Assembly (NCBI RefSeq): GCF_001653235.2
Contig: NC_035791.1
Location: 2,790,001 to 2,854,000 of the forward strand
DNA length: 64,000 bases
Reading direction: 5' to 3'
Source: Pochonia chlamydosporia 170
Lineage: Eukaryota > Ascomycota > Sordariomycetes > Hypocreales > Clavicipitaceae
The position numbers and the translations under genes are program-made. The notes beneath the pieces were generated by a model. The model had not been told where the DNA came from and made no database searches. It was given only the letters and a program-made list of their open reading frames with translations. Each line of letters starts with the position of its first letter. Within the stretch, counting starts at the first letter, position 1. Positions 1-9,832 of this stretch are shown here, one piece after another.

Positions 1-1527
1 ACACTCGTTGTACCGTACGTTGGCGTGGTGAGTGACAACTGCCGTTCGAGATGGGGGAAGCGTCGACCATTCATGATAGGTGGCACCATCGCGACAATCA
101 TTGGGCTTTTGTTTCTTGCCTGGACGCGAGAAATTGTCGGGGGTATATTGGGAATATTCGGCGCGGACCCGAAGTCGGAAGGAGTAAAAGTCGTCACCAT
201 CATCGCTGCCGTGATTGGCATATACGTGCTAGACATTGCTATCAATACCGTCCAAGCAGCGATCCGCGCCTTCATCGTGGACTGTGCACCGGCACATCAA
301 CAAGAAGAGGCAAATTCCATGGCGAGTCGTGTTACTGGCATCGGAAACATTGCGGGCTACATAGCCGGATACGTCAATCTACCCACGTACTTATGGTTTC
401 TCGGTAGCAACCAGTTCAAGATTCTTTGCGCCGTTGCTAGTATCGGCTTGGCAATTACGATTGCGTTGAGTACGGCCGTTATTCACGAGAGGGATCCTCG
501 AGCGGATGGATCCCGCATAAAGAAGACACCAAACATTGTCTCCTTCGTCTTCAACATTGTCAAGTCGATTAAGCGCTTGCCACCACAGACGAAACGAGTT
601 TGCGAAGTCCAGTTTTGCGCTTGGGTCGGATTCTTCCCATTGTTGTTTTATACGTCTTCTTACATTGGAGAGATTTATATTCAACCGTTTTTGGAAGAGA
701 ACCCCAATATGACACCGGAAGAGCTCGATGTGCTATATGAGCAAGCCACTCGCATAGGGACATTTGCGTTACTGGTAAACGCCATTGTCAGCTTACTCAC
801 AAACGTATTCCTACCATTCTTTATTGCACCAACATTCGACAGTCAACCGGTTTCCTTTAACGACCACACTGGCCAGCTCGCCACGGCCAAGACAACTGGA
901 TTGCCTCGGCGGTCATATCTGGACTGTTTGAGAATCCCAGGCTTCACCCTAAAACGGGCCTGGCTCGGATCATTGTTGCTGTTCGCCATTTCAATGTTCT
1001 GTACAGTGCTCGTGCGTTCCACTGGCGCCGCCACGGTGCTGATAGGACTGGCTGGTATCACTTGGGCCATGACTCTCTGGGCTCCCTGGGCCATCATCAG
1101 TGCTGAGATTAGTCGACGCGATGTCGTTGCTCGGGCCAAGAAGCTTCAAAACATGGCGCCTTATGGGCACAATGCGCCAGATGCGCCATCGTCCAGTGGA
1201 AATTCGCAAGAAATGGACGCTGAATTGGCCGAGGAAGAAGAAGAGGTGGACCAGGCCGGCGTGATTCTGGGTATTCATAACATGGCCATTGCAGTTCCCC
1301 AAATCATCGCCACTCTGGGATCAAGCGTCGTGTTTAAATTCCTACAAAAACCACGGGGGACACCAGGTGATCATAGTTTTGCCATTGTCATGGCTCTGGG
1401 AGGTGTATTTGTGCTCGGGTCTTGCATTTTCGCCATGAGAATTCAAGACGACCCGAAAGCGACAGAGGCGGCTGTTGTTGACGAGGCCCGGGGCGCGTTG
1501 CTGGCTGATGAAGCCGCAGAGAATTAG
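1..1527 (+). CDS. Sucrose/alpha-glucoside-type MFS transporter, 5' end cut by window edge
   Basis: The 3' part of a membrane sugar transporter that would take up sucrose or other alpha-glucosides together with protons at the plasma membrane. The frame is open from base 1 (translation begins TLVVPYVGVVSDN) and ends in TAG at 1525-1527, so 508 residues are visible and the start lies upstream. The loop motif RWGKRRPF directly after a PYVGVVSD segment is the cytoplasmic 2-3 loop of the GPH/SUT sucrose-transporter branch of the major facilitator superfamily, as in fission yeast Sut1. About nine or ten hydrophobic segments follow. A long loop near the C-terminal third carries an acidic stretch (AELAEEEEEVD) before the last helices. 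No intron is seen in the visible part. The nearest downstream gene is on the other strand. Family assignment is firm; the sugar specificity is inferred. Confidence 0.88.
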   Translation, partial: TLVVPYVGVVSDNCRSRWGKRRPFMIGGTIATIIGLLFLAWTREIVGGILGIFGADPKSEGVKVVTIIAAVIGIYVLDIAINTVQAAIRAFIVDCAPAHQQEEANSMASRVTGIGNIAGYIAGYVNLPTYLWFLGSNQFKILCAVASIGLAITIALSTAVIHERDPRADGSRIKKTPNIVSFVFNIVKSIKRLPPQTKRVCEVQFCAWVGFFPLLFYTSSYIGEIYIQPFLEENPNMTPEELDVLYEQATRIGTFALLVNAIVSLLTNVFLPFFIAPTFDSQPVSFNDHTGQLATAKTTGLPRRSYLDCLRIPGFTLKRAWLGSLLLFAISMFCTVLVRSTGAATVLIGLAGITWAMTLWAPWAIISAEISRRDVVARAKKLQNMAPYGHNAPDAPSSSGNSQEMDAELAEEEEEVDQAGVILGIHNMAIAVPQIIATLGSSVVFKFLQKPRGTPGDHSFAIVMALGGVFVLGSCIFAMRIQDDPKATEAAVVDEARGALLADEAAEN

Positions 1528-1842
1528 CAACCTAGAAGATGCTCCTCAAGGAACATGCACAAGGGAGGTGTCATGGGGATTTCGGTTTAGAGCATACAGT
1601 TCTGGCGCATTGCATTTTTTGGAGGACTAGACGTGGATATCATCATTGCTACAATTTGATCAGCGATCTGTATGGAATTTGTTTTGAATAATACTACTTG
1701 TTATTGGAGCCCATCACTCTGCGATGCTAATACCCGAACCGCGTACATCAGATCTCATGCTTGATACCTCGTAAGTTCTCGCCTCTTCTCAGGTAATGCC
1801 ACCACGGTCTCGAAAGAACTCCTCTAGGACATGCAAAACAGA
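1528..1842. other. Intergenic, convergent 3' ends
   Basis: This 315-bp stretch lies between the stop codons of the transporter (+) and the secreted Cys-rich protein (-). I see no ORF, RNA gene or repeat in it; it should hold both 3' UTRs. Confidence 0.6.
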
Positions 1843-2220
1843 TTACACAACGCTCTGTGTACAACATCCGACTTTCCCACAATGTGTAGCCAAGGTAGCC
1901 GATGCATCCGCACAAGGCCCCAGATATGCCCTCGTCTCAGCAGGAACCGGCCCAACCGATGGATCGTAAGAAGTCACACCGCCCCAGTAATAACACCACA
2001 TGTGCTGGTGTTCGTCGCAGTAGCTGTAATGACAGGAGTGGGTTTTGTAGCACGAGGGCTGGCCACATCCATGGCTGCATTGTGTTGGGTGCGGTGCTGA
2101 AGTTGTATGGTCTGACTTGTGGTTTGATATTGTGCCTGTTGCAGAGGGGTGCTGGTCTTTGGATATAATTGCTGCGAGGGATGATGCGGCGAGGAGAATG
2201 GTGAGAATTTGGGACTGCAT
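1843..2220 (-). CDS. Small secreted Cys/His-rich protein (candidate effector), function unknown
   Basis: A single-exon gene for 125 residues with an N-terminal signal-peptide pattern (MQSQILTILLAASSLAAIIS: short polar start, hydrophobic core, small residues), so the product is probably secreted at about 105 residues. The mature part has ten cysteines. Six of them lie in about 30 residues together with several histidines (CSHGC, CYKTHSCHYSYC, DEHQHMWC), then a Tyr/Pro stretch, then four more near the C-terminus ending GKVGCC. An even Cys count suggests disulfide bonds; the Cys/His density would also allow metal binding. I recognise no family. Small size, secretion signal and high Cys content fit fungal effector or cell-surface proteins, but that role is only an inference. 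The ATG at 2220 is the only start that keeps the signal sequence at the N-terminus. Confidence 0.65.
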   Translation of the reverse strand: MQSQILTILLAASSLAAIISKDQHPSATGTISNHKSDHTTSAPHPTQCSHGCGQPSCYKTHSCHYSYCDEHQHMWCYYWGGVTSYDPSVGPVPAETRAYLGPCADASATLATHCGKVGCCTQSVV

Positions 2221-2589
2221 GTTGAAGATGGGATATTGATATGCTGATATGATGGTTGAATGTTGAGGATTTCGAAAGCAGACGTAGGAAGGGGAGTGTA
2301 GGATATGTCAGGGGATGAGTTATCGAGGAAGGAGTAGATGATATTGCTAGAATGGCATATTGCCGACATGTTGCCTATGAAGATGTGTTGCATTTAGTCA
2401 GTTATGGACAGTTAAAAGGCAAGAGCAGCCTGCCAACGAAAGATGAGCCACGACACGCGGACATGAGTGCAACGAAGGAGTATTGCGTACGTTAGTTACT
2501 GTATACTACATTCTCTAGCCAGTGGTGGAGACTTTCTTTACCATCAAATTACATCTCATTCCTCGCCTTTTCTTCTTACAGTAGCAAAT
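2221..2589. other. Intergenic: upstream region of the secreted Cys-rich gene
   Basis: 369 bp between two minus-strand genes. It should contain the promoter of the Cys-rich gene and the 3' UTR of the MAPEG gene. I see no ORF with protein character, and no clear TATA element near 2250-2330. Confidence 0.5.
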
Positions 2590-3197
2590 TTACTGCATGG
2601 CCTTCAAACCAGCCTTGAACCACAGCGTCATGCACAATCCCACGCTCACCATCCACATCAAGCTCCTCAGACCAGCCAGCTTCCTATTCTCACCGAGCTT
2701 CACATAGGCAAACACATACAGCAGCCGCGAAACAAAGTACCCAATGCTCAGGGTATTCACGACACACGCATGCAGACCAACCTGGTTGGCGGCGACGACG
2801 GCACCAGCAAACAGGGCCATGGACTCGAAGCCATTCTCTGATGCGCCCTTGGCGCGGAGGATCGCTTGCTGGAGCTGAGGGGGGTGTTAGTGATGTGCTG
2901 TTACTACAGATGGTTTTAGGATTGCACGTACAGGCTTGTCAATGGCTTCGGACTTGCAGACAGACTCGCGGAGGGCTCTGGGGTTGGCGTTGTCGTAGGC
3001 CTTGCCGGAGCAGGCTACGGCGTAGGTGTGAGGGCCGAGGCATGTGGCGACGTAGACTGCTGGGATCTGGATTCATGAGCGGTAAGTTACAATGATTGAG
3101 ATGGGGATGGAGAAGACGTTTGTGGTTGCGCAAGGTAAGAGCTTACGGTGAAGTAGGAGAGGTTTTTGCTAAAGTCGAGGCCCATTGCGGAATTCAT
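2590..3197 (-). CDS. MAPEG-family membrane protein
   Basis: A three-exon minus-strand gene (3197-3147, 3066-2932, 2874-2590) coding for 156 residues. Both introns are phase 0, with donors GTAAGC and GTACGT. The third exon starts LQQAILRAKGASENGFESMA, which carries the MAPEG hallmark (R-x-K-G-A-x-x-N-x-F-E-S), followed by LFAGAVVAANQVGL and two more hydrophobic helices. MAPEG proteins (membrane-associated proteins in eicosanoid and glutathione metabolism) are four-helix proteins of the ER or outer mitochondrial membrane, and many act as microsomal glutathione transferases. The fungal members of this short type have no proven reaction. Length and helix pattern fit the family. A second in-frame ATG lies four codons in (3185), so either start is possible. 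The gene is divergent from the dehydrogenase at 4189. Confidence 0.85.
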
Positions 3198-4188
3198 GTT
3201 GGGCAATGTAATGTGAGGGTGATTGAGAGACTAGAGGTGTTGATCAATTCAATTGATGGGTTGAAGTAAGGAGAGAGGAAGTAGAAATAGCTTGTGTTGT
3301 AGGCAGTGACGTCGTGCGACGACCCGACGATCTTAACAAATATGCAAAACGACAAACCGAGGACAAAGACAACGACATGGGCAAAGGACAGGGGGGGTGG
3401 AATTGGAAGTCCGACTCCGATGCCGACGACCACGTATGTCGCAGACGCCTGGGTATTCCGGCGCCGATGGCCGTCATCTACTTAAGTACCTTGGTAAATT
3501 ATTAGTAGATGGTTCAGCTGTCTCACGATGTGACATTGATTGGTGGACCCCTGGATTTCAAGGTTCAAGGTTTGGCTTGGCAGTGAAGGGGGCTCCGTGC
3601 TGGCTGGATTGGTTTTGTGTCGTTGTCGCGAGCTTGGGCATTTGGGCTGTGATGGTGCTATGTGGGGTGAATATGGGTGGTGAGAGTCAATGATGATTTG
3701 ATTGATGGGACTGGGTATAATGGCTGCAATTGGGCATTGTATTAAAAGGGTTTATTGTGCTGGGAATAGTGTGCGACAACGTAACTCACGTCGAACTATT
3801 CTTCAAGATCGCAGCTTCATGGAACTCTATTCCAGTTGCTTGCCCCTTCGAAATCATAGTCCGATGAGTCGCAACATCAACACACTTCAACTCGCGGCAA
3901 GGACCACTTTGGACACTTGACGAGACCACATAAAAATAGCAACCACAAAGTCAAGGTCAAGGAAACAACATTGCAGCCGGTTAAATCCAGCAACCTGGAC
4001 ATAACGCGGGGAAAACGTCCCACCACATCCCGACCATCTTCAACCCAAGCAACATAATGCTCCCCGCTCGACTATCCAGGCTACACTTATAAACCCTGAT
4101 ATAAAATATCACAATATTCCCATATTACCACTTTCCCTACAACTTTCTCCTTCCTCTTAATAAATAAAGTTAAAGCACCAATACCACA
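3198..4188. promoter_or_regulatory. Divergent promoter region, MAPEG gene (-) and dehydrogenase (+)
   Basis: 991 bp between two divergent starts. Short open frames on both strands have low-complexity translations and are not credible genes. The right end is AT-rich, and a TATAAA hexamer lies 100 bp before the dehydrogenase ATG. Confidence 0.5.
4088..4093 (+). promoter_or_regulatory. Putative TATA box of the dehydrogenase gene
   Basis: TATAAA within CACTTATAAACC, 95-100 bp upstream of the ATG at 4189. Position and AT-rich surroundings fit a fungal TATA element; transcription is not shown by sequence alone. Confidence 0.35.
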
Positions 4189-5037
4189 ATGACTTTCCCA
4201 TATAAATGCGTCCTCATCACCGGCGCCACATCAGGCATCGGCCTCGCCCTCGCCGAAACCATCATCAACAACGGCTCTTTCGTCATTGCCGTCGGCAGAA
4301 GACAAGACCGTCTAGACCAACTCGTCCACAAACACGGCAGTGACAAACTCGCCGCCGAATGCTTCGACATAAGTCAAATCGAAAACCTCCCAGACTGGAC
4401 AACAAGGTAACCCATCCTCACCCACTCACATATTAAACACAACTAACAACCAAGCCTCCTCTCAAAATACCCCAACCTCGACGCCGTCCTCCTCAACGCC
4501 GGCTTCCAGCACCGCGTCAACCTCCTCGCCCCCTCGCCCAGCCTCCTCCCAGACATCACGTCCGAACTACACACAAACTACCTCTCCCCGCTACACACCT
4601 CCATCCTCCTCCTGCCGCACCTGCAGACCCTCTCGAAGACGCACCCCACCGCCCTGATATTCGTGTCCTCGGGCCTGGCGCTCGTGCCGTCCGTCCTCGT
4701 GCCGACCTACTCTGCTGGCAAGGCGGCGCTTCACTCGCTGTCGTGGTGTTTCCGTGCGCAGCTGGCGGATGCGTTTCCTGGGCTTCGCGTCGTGGAGATT
4801 ATTCCGCCGGCGGTGCAGACGGAGCTGCATACCTTGCAGGGTTTGCCGGCGTTTGGGATGCCGTTGGAGGAGTTTGTGGAGGAGGCGTGGCGTGGGTTGG
4901 TGAGTGGGCGGGAGGAGGTTGCGGTTGGGATGGCGAGGGAGTCGGCTGAGAGGGTGGAGGGGGAGAGGAGGATGGCTTTTGAGAGGTTTACGAGTATGGT
5001 GAAGGGGGCTGGTGTTGCGAAGGGGAAGGATGATTGA
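4189..5037 (+). CDS. Short-chain dehydrogenase/reductase (SDR), DltE/IRC24-like
   Basis: A two-exon gene (4189-4406 and 4455-5037; 48-nt intron, donor GTAACC, acceptor CCAAG) for 266 residues. The N-terminus has the Rossmann dinucleotide motif TGATSGIG (residues about 11-18) followed by AVGRRQDRL, typical of NAD(P)H binding. LLNAG is the structural NAG motif. The catalytic serine region is VSSGLALVP, and the Tyr-Lys pair is in TYSAGKAA (YxxxK). The C-terminal part (EIIPPAVQTELH) is the usual PG/PP loop. It should oxidise or reduce an alcohol or carbonyl in the cytosol. The nearest named relatives by pattern are DltE-type and yeast Irc24-type short dehydrogenases; the substrate is not known. 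Third-position GC rises strongly toward the 3' half. All SDR catalytic residues appear intact. Confidence 0.88.
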
Positions 5038-5761
5038 GGATTGGGTAAGTGTTGACGGAGGTTGTGATTGAGATTGGTTTAATCCGTGGTTTAAGTAATG
5101 TTTAATTTCACTTCTTTGGGGATATCAGGTAATGGTTGGTGAGCTACCTGGCTGTGAGACTGGCTGTGTTTATAGTGTCAGATATTAAGTTAGCATTTGA
5201 TTCTGGAAACTTTGTGGTATCCGGTGTCATTGGTACTAATAACCAGATAGTGAGGCCTTGTAATGTTCTTTCATGTATTGTCCGCTCAAACCTGTTGCTA
5301 TAAGATGGGCTAACACATACATACCACAGCATATGACCAGATACAAAACATTACTTCACACTGACTCCCTGTCATTTATACCAGAAATAACAGTCATTTA
5401 AAATTCACACGGCATCTAAACCCAAAGTTCATAGAGTTACTTGTCATTTGTTGATTGATACAGACAGCTGCTCGCCAATGGAGCAACTAATAGCAAAGCT
5501 CATATATACAATGAAGATGAAACATATCGGCACTCGCCTCAATGATGAAATCTATCAAGCACTGCATGCAATGTAGAGAAGAAGAGAATCCAAAATCCGT
5601 TATCCGATAATTCCGTCGTCATCATGTAAGCAGTATCATCATGCTTGTCATGTTTCTTTTGTTCAATGGGAACCCGCCCTGGGTATCTTTTGTTTTCACC
5701 ACTTTGTTCATATCCTCTTCTCTCTCCTTTTCATGCAAGCACTGCTCTTTGGTTTTTCGAC
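5038..5761. other. Intergenic between convergent genes
   Basis: 724 bp, AT-rich, between the dehydrogenase stop (+) and the glucanase stop (-). No ORF with protein character, no repeat and no RNA gene is seen; long 3' UTRs are likely. Confidence 0.5.
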
Positions 5762-7108
5762 TCACGCAGCAAAGCGCTTAGCTACCATCCGCGTTTCTCT
5801 CTTGGCGTTCCAGCCACCCCCGTTCCAAACTTGGCCATTCCACGAGTTGTCCTGCTTGGGTGGAGGAGGAGGTGGTGGTTGAGAGTTGGCTCCTGATTCG
5901 GGCTGTGGTGCCCCGTTCCAAATTCGTCCGTTCCACGATGGTGTAGGCTGGGGCTGAGGAGCTTTCTGAGTTGTCTGAGCTGGCGGGGGCGGAGCGTTAT
6001 AAGTCTGGGTAGGCTGGGGTTGCGGCTGGACAGTTGGCTGTTGTGGAAGTCCAGTTGGCTGAGTCTGAGGTTGAGTCCAAACCTTTGTGGGAGAGGGCTG
6101 AGGTTGAGGTTGTTGAGTTGGGTTGGTTCCGTTGCCGTTGCCAGAACCTTTCTGGTAAACCTTGACAGAGTTAACAACCCAGTAAGCCTCAGCAAAGGCC
6201 TCGGGATTACCAGACACATATTGCTGGCAGGTTGGGGCCAAAGCAGAGCATTTAGGATCCGAGCCCCAGACTTGGGGGCTTCCTGCCCAGGCTCCGCAAA
6301 AGGTGGTGTCAAAGACAATCTGGTTGTCCTTGAAATGGTTGTCAATGTTACAGGTATTCCCGCCCAGGAACCGAGCAAGTGGAGTTCCCCACGAGGCGGG
6401 ATTGGGCTTCCCAGACTGAATATCCTGGGGGATCTTGGATCGAGGAAAGAACCAGACGGCAATGTGATCAGAAGTCCATTCAGTGGCATAAACACCACCC
6501 CCAATGGCGTTGAACCCGTCGCCGTAGTTTTGGGTATCGGCGGTGTGCTGTCCGCAACCTGCTGAGGTACCAGAGGCGCCACAGTTCGCAGATGCAAACT
6601 TGGTAGATGCCAGGGTGCCTTCATTGGAAATGTAGCAGCCAGGCTTTGTGTGTAGAGTGATGGAGTTCTTGGTTTGAGCGTTGACGCCTTCGAGAATGTC
6701 AATCTCACCAGAGTTGGGCCACTGAGGACCGAACATCCAATACGCCGGCCATGCACCGCAGATACTGCCAGGCATGTGCGCAATGTCGGCAATGAACAAA
6801 CCACGAGTGAAGGACTTTTTCGAAGTCACCCGAACCGACTTGCGACCTTTGGCAGGGTTCTTGGTCTTGAAGTCAACACCCATGAAAATTCCACCTTTGG
6901 CGTATCCAGCGAGGCCCTGTTGGTTGGCAGTCTGGCTATTGACATATTCGACGAAGCCCTCAGTGGGATCCTTGTCGGTGAAGAAGTCGAAGCTATTGAA
7001 AAAGTTGGTGTTGTCGTAAGTGGTGTCGATGTTGTAGTTTGCCTGGGTAAGCCCAGCGGCAAATAGCACAGTGCCAGCCAAGGCAGCAAAGTGGCCCGAG
7101 AAGTGCAT
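5762..7108 (-). CDS. Secreted GH16 endo-beta-1,3(4)-glucanase-like protein with Pro/Gln-rich tail
   Basis: A single-exon gene for 448 residues. Residues 1-23 form a signal peptide (MHFSGHFAALAGTVLFAAGL, then TQA before NYN). The catalytic module runs to about residue 320 and carries the GH16 motif ExDxxE in SGEIDILEG, with E135, D137 and E140; the first Glu would be the nucleophile and the last the acid/base. The aromatic-rich segment GAWPAYWMFGPQWP precedes it, as in fungal GH16 endo-1,3(4)-beta-glucanases. The tail (from about residue 330) is a Pro/Gln/Thr linker with two near-identical tryptophan boxes, SWNGRIWNG and SWNGQVWNG, and ends NAKRETRMVAKRFAA with two dibasic KR sites. I place the start at 7108 because it begins the signal peptide; an in-frame upstream ATG at 7279 would bury it. 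Role: cleaving beta-glucan of fungal or plant cell walls outside the cell. Confidence 0.85.
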   Translation of the reverse strand: MHFSGHFAALAGTVLFAAGLTQANYNIDTTYDNTNFFNSFDFFTDKDPTEGFVEYVNSQTANQQGLAGYAKGGIFMGVDFKTKNPAKGRKSVRVTSKKSFTRGLFIADIAHMPGSICGAWPAYWMFGPQWPNSGEIDILEGVNAQTKNSITLHTKPGCYISNEGTLASTKFASANCGASGTSAGCGQHTADTQNYGDGFNAIGGGVYATEWTSDHIAVWFFPRSKIPQDIQSGKPNPASWGTPLARFLGGNTCNIDNHFKDNQIVFDTTFCGAWAGSPQVWGSDPKCSALAPTCQQYVSGNPEAFAEAYWVVNSVKVYQKGSGNGNGTNPTQQPQPQPSPTKVWTQPQTQPTGLPQQPTVQPQPQPTQTYNAPPPPAQTTQKAPQPQPTPSWNGRIWNGAPQPESGANSQPPPPPPPKQDNSWNGQVWNGGGWNAKRETRMVAKRFAA

Positions 7109-9384
7109 GTTGAAGTTGATGGTGTTTTCAAGACTAGATTGTTGATGCTTCGTATCAAGGAATGAGAAGAGTATGCGAGGTTCGTTTGAACGTGATCTCG
7201 CTGTGTGAGCCGGCACGACAGCGTCAAAGCAGTGACTGAGAAGGGAGGAGCAAGGAAATCGCCAGCTTCTCCAGATCACTGACGAATGTTCAAGTGAAAT
7301 TGAATTGACACACGCTGTCCTGTCGCGAGTTGAGAATGTAGGAAGCCGAAAACCCGAGGCTGGTGAGAGTGTGACAAGAAGGCGAAAGCAGCGACTCTGT
7401 CACAATTGCAGTTGAGCAGACGGGAAACGCAGTAGCTGTGAAGGAAGGAATGTGTACGCCTCGTTATGAGAGTGTTCTCGGCCGCTTTGAAGATGGAGTT
7501 GTACAGGCACAGTGAAAGGTGTAAAGAAGACGGCAAAGGAATGATGTCTTCGATATATAAATGAATAAAGTGACCAGCAAGTGAAATCAGGGTCCAAAGG
7601 AAAGGAATCAATAGTCGAAGCCAGAACAATGGCTTATGAACAACTGGAACAAGGACAATTGAAATCAAATGACGTTATTCTCTATTCAATAGAGAGGCTG
7701 GTTGTCCGAAAGAAGAAGATGAATGCACGAAGCCGGGAGAAAGACTATGTTGACCAGCTGCCGGAAGGATTGAACGACAGGGAGGGAACAAAAGTCAAGT
7801 TTGTTGGAACCGTCAACGGAACCGAGGGCCGGCGACAGTCAGTGGCCTGCACCAAAAAAAAAGAGAGAATGCGAAAAAGTGGTGAATGGTGACGAGCAGA
7901 GACATGTTCGACCTCGGACGGGAATGCAGATATCTAAATACGGGCTCATTGTCTCTGGCTGAGGGTGACTTGTTGGGCGAGTGCATGTGTCCATGTCGTT
8001 TCTGTTCGGCTTCGGTTCAGCCAACGAGTGAGTTGTGTGAGTTGTGTGAGTGGCCCCTTTCCACTTGGACGGGTCGTCCGTTTCTGTCGTTTGTGAATAG
8101 AAAGGATAGGCATTGTCCCCCTGTTGCTTTTGCAACCCACCATTAGCTGAATGTTTCCCACAGCGCGGCGCAACGAGGCGAGAAGCGTCAAGTCAAGTCA
8201 AGGCCGGAACTCGAGCATGAGATACGCGCATCCAGGAGAATTGCATTCCATCGCGTGGCCTGCCGACATGGTGGAGGCCCGTGAATCTGAGACTCTGGTG
8301 TCGTTGGGGTCGGGCCAATCACAGTCTGTGGCTGGGAACGGCAAGGGGCAGAAGGGGCAAGAGCGACGCCAGGTCCCCTGTCCGTGCCTGACACTGGCGC
8401 TCGGGTGGGGCGGCGCCTTTCCAGTGTTCGTCCCTTCCCTGTCGGTCTTTCCAATGGATTTCTCCGCAGGTCAGGCAGTCACAGTCGACATCTGGAGCAT
8501 CATGTGCAATTTTGACATCCGTATGTTGGCTATTTGGCGCGCGCTTTGTCATGGACTTATGACCAGAATCCAGTTTTCTCAAACTCGCCAAGCAGTAGAA
8601 CACAGAATAAACTCTGCCACGAAATCTTGCAAGCCAAGATCGGCCAAATGTTCAGCGGTTGTTCGGCTACGACATATCAAAGTACCACACAGACATGAAA
8701 AACCTCTTTGAAATTCCACCGCCTCTTTGTCCAGCACCACAATTCGACCGACTGACCCCAGTGCCTGCAACCTGGGCGTGCCTCGCACATCCGACTGTGA
8801 GCATTAAACCTCCCATTGGGTATTCCATGGCAAACTGCATATATGCATCCCCCTGGCATCAAACCCCCAGAGCCCAAAAGTGGCACAACACCGACGGCCC
8901 TTGCTGATGAAACGCTGAGGCAAGAATAAGGAATCAGGCCGGTGCATCGTTGGTCAGTTTGCCAATGTTTGCCGCCTCGCCCCATCCGTCGTCCGAACTT
9001 GCACCATCCCTTGACTAACCATGCAGGAACAAGAGATGGCTTGGACACCCTGACAAGCACTGACAGCCCCCGCTCGACGAAACACACGGAATATTCAACC
9101 ACTACGGGACTTGGATCTTCAATCCCACGGTCATCAACGCCATGAAGATGGGCATGCCTTTGAGAGGCCGATTACGCCAAGCGAATTAGAGGCTCTCGAA
9201 GTGTTTGGCGCCACGCCAAGTAGCAGATAGACTTTTGTGGGTGTTTAAGAGGCTCGTTATTGAAACATCACAAGATGGTCAAGCATGTGGCTCGAGTGAT
9301 GGAAAGTGCAACCATCGCCGCCCTTACTTGTCGAGTTCTTGGCCATGCACGCCGTACTCTGTGCCAGGCACACGACTGACTGTA
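7109..9384. other. Gene-poor stretch upstream of the GH16 gene
   Basis: About 2.3 kb with only short, low-quality open frames on both strands. Besides the possible TATA element it holds a short tandem (GTCAAGTCAAGTCAAGG at 8187-8203) and a doubled GAGTTGTGT near 8030-8050. I see no transposon or RNA gene. Confidence 0.45.
7553..7562 (-). promoter_or_regulatory. Putative TATA element upstream of the GH16 gene
   Basis: On the minus strand this reads TTTATATATC, about 445 bp before the GH16 ATG. If used, it would give a 5' leader of roughly 400 nt. Weak evidence: composition and position only. Confidence 0.25.
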
Positions 9385-9832
9385 TCACCTCGCCTTGAGA
9401 AGCGAAGCGATGCACCGCATTGTGCCACAACTGTCCCGTGCTTCTTGGCACGAACCGCAGCCCTCCGTAGTACAGGTTGCAGGGTCAATGACATGGGGTG
9501 GTGGAATGCCTATCAACCACCGCAGCTGGAAAGTTGTGTGTAAGAAACTTCATAAACTCTCCTCCTTACTTACCGTCTGACTCGCAGATCATTTTGCACA
9601 TTCTTCGGTTTGGCATGTCGACGATCATACCCCAAAGAACTCTCTGGGCGATACGCAGGTGGTCGGTCCCATAATAGCATATTTTGTCTTCAGCCTCAGC
9701 AGATGACAGAGTTAGCGCCGCCAAGATAGCCCCCAGTCGTATTTTCGCATTCTCGATAACGTGTCGAGATTCCCAAGACTGCAGGCTTACTGCCATCCAC
9801 TGGGCCGTATGCACGTTCATATCGGAGGACAT
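9385..9832 (-). CDS. Probable two-exon small secreted 8-Cys protein, function unknown
   Basis: The first exon ends at 9574 in GAC-G followed by a perfect donor GTAAGT (9573-9568). A 64-nt intron with acceptor TTGATAG leads to a second exon, 9509-9385, that continues in frame to TGA. The joined frame keeps a Cys pattern through the junction: exon 1 has CYYG, RRMC and KMICESD; exon 2 has ATCTTEGCGSCQEARDSC and MRC, giving eight cysteines. The segment RLGAILAALTLSSAEAED in exon 1 looks like the core and cleavage region of a signal peptide. It lies about 33 residues inside the longest frame (ATG at 9832), so the true 5' end may be a separate upstream exon. I recognise no family. It could be a secreted effector-like protein. 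What supports it is the exact splice signals plus even Cys number; expression is unknown. Confidence 0.45.

Noticed and set aside
7109..7279. N-terminal extension of the GH16 protein to the in-frame ATG at 7279
   Set aside because: It would place 57 residues before a clear signal peptide. The start at 7108 explains secretion.
8151..8711. Plus-strand ORF of 186 codons
   Set aside because: No signal, domain or codon-type pattern, and overlapping open frames of similar quality exist on the other strand. No flanking splice logic as at 9.4-9.8 kb.
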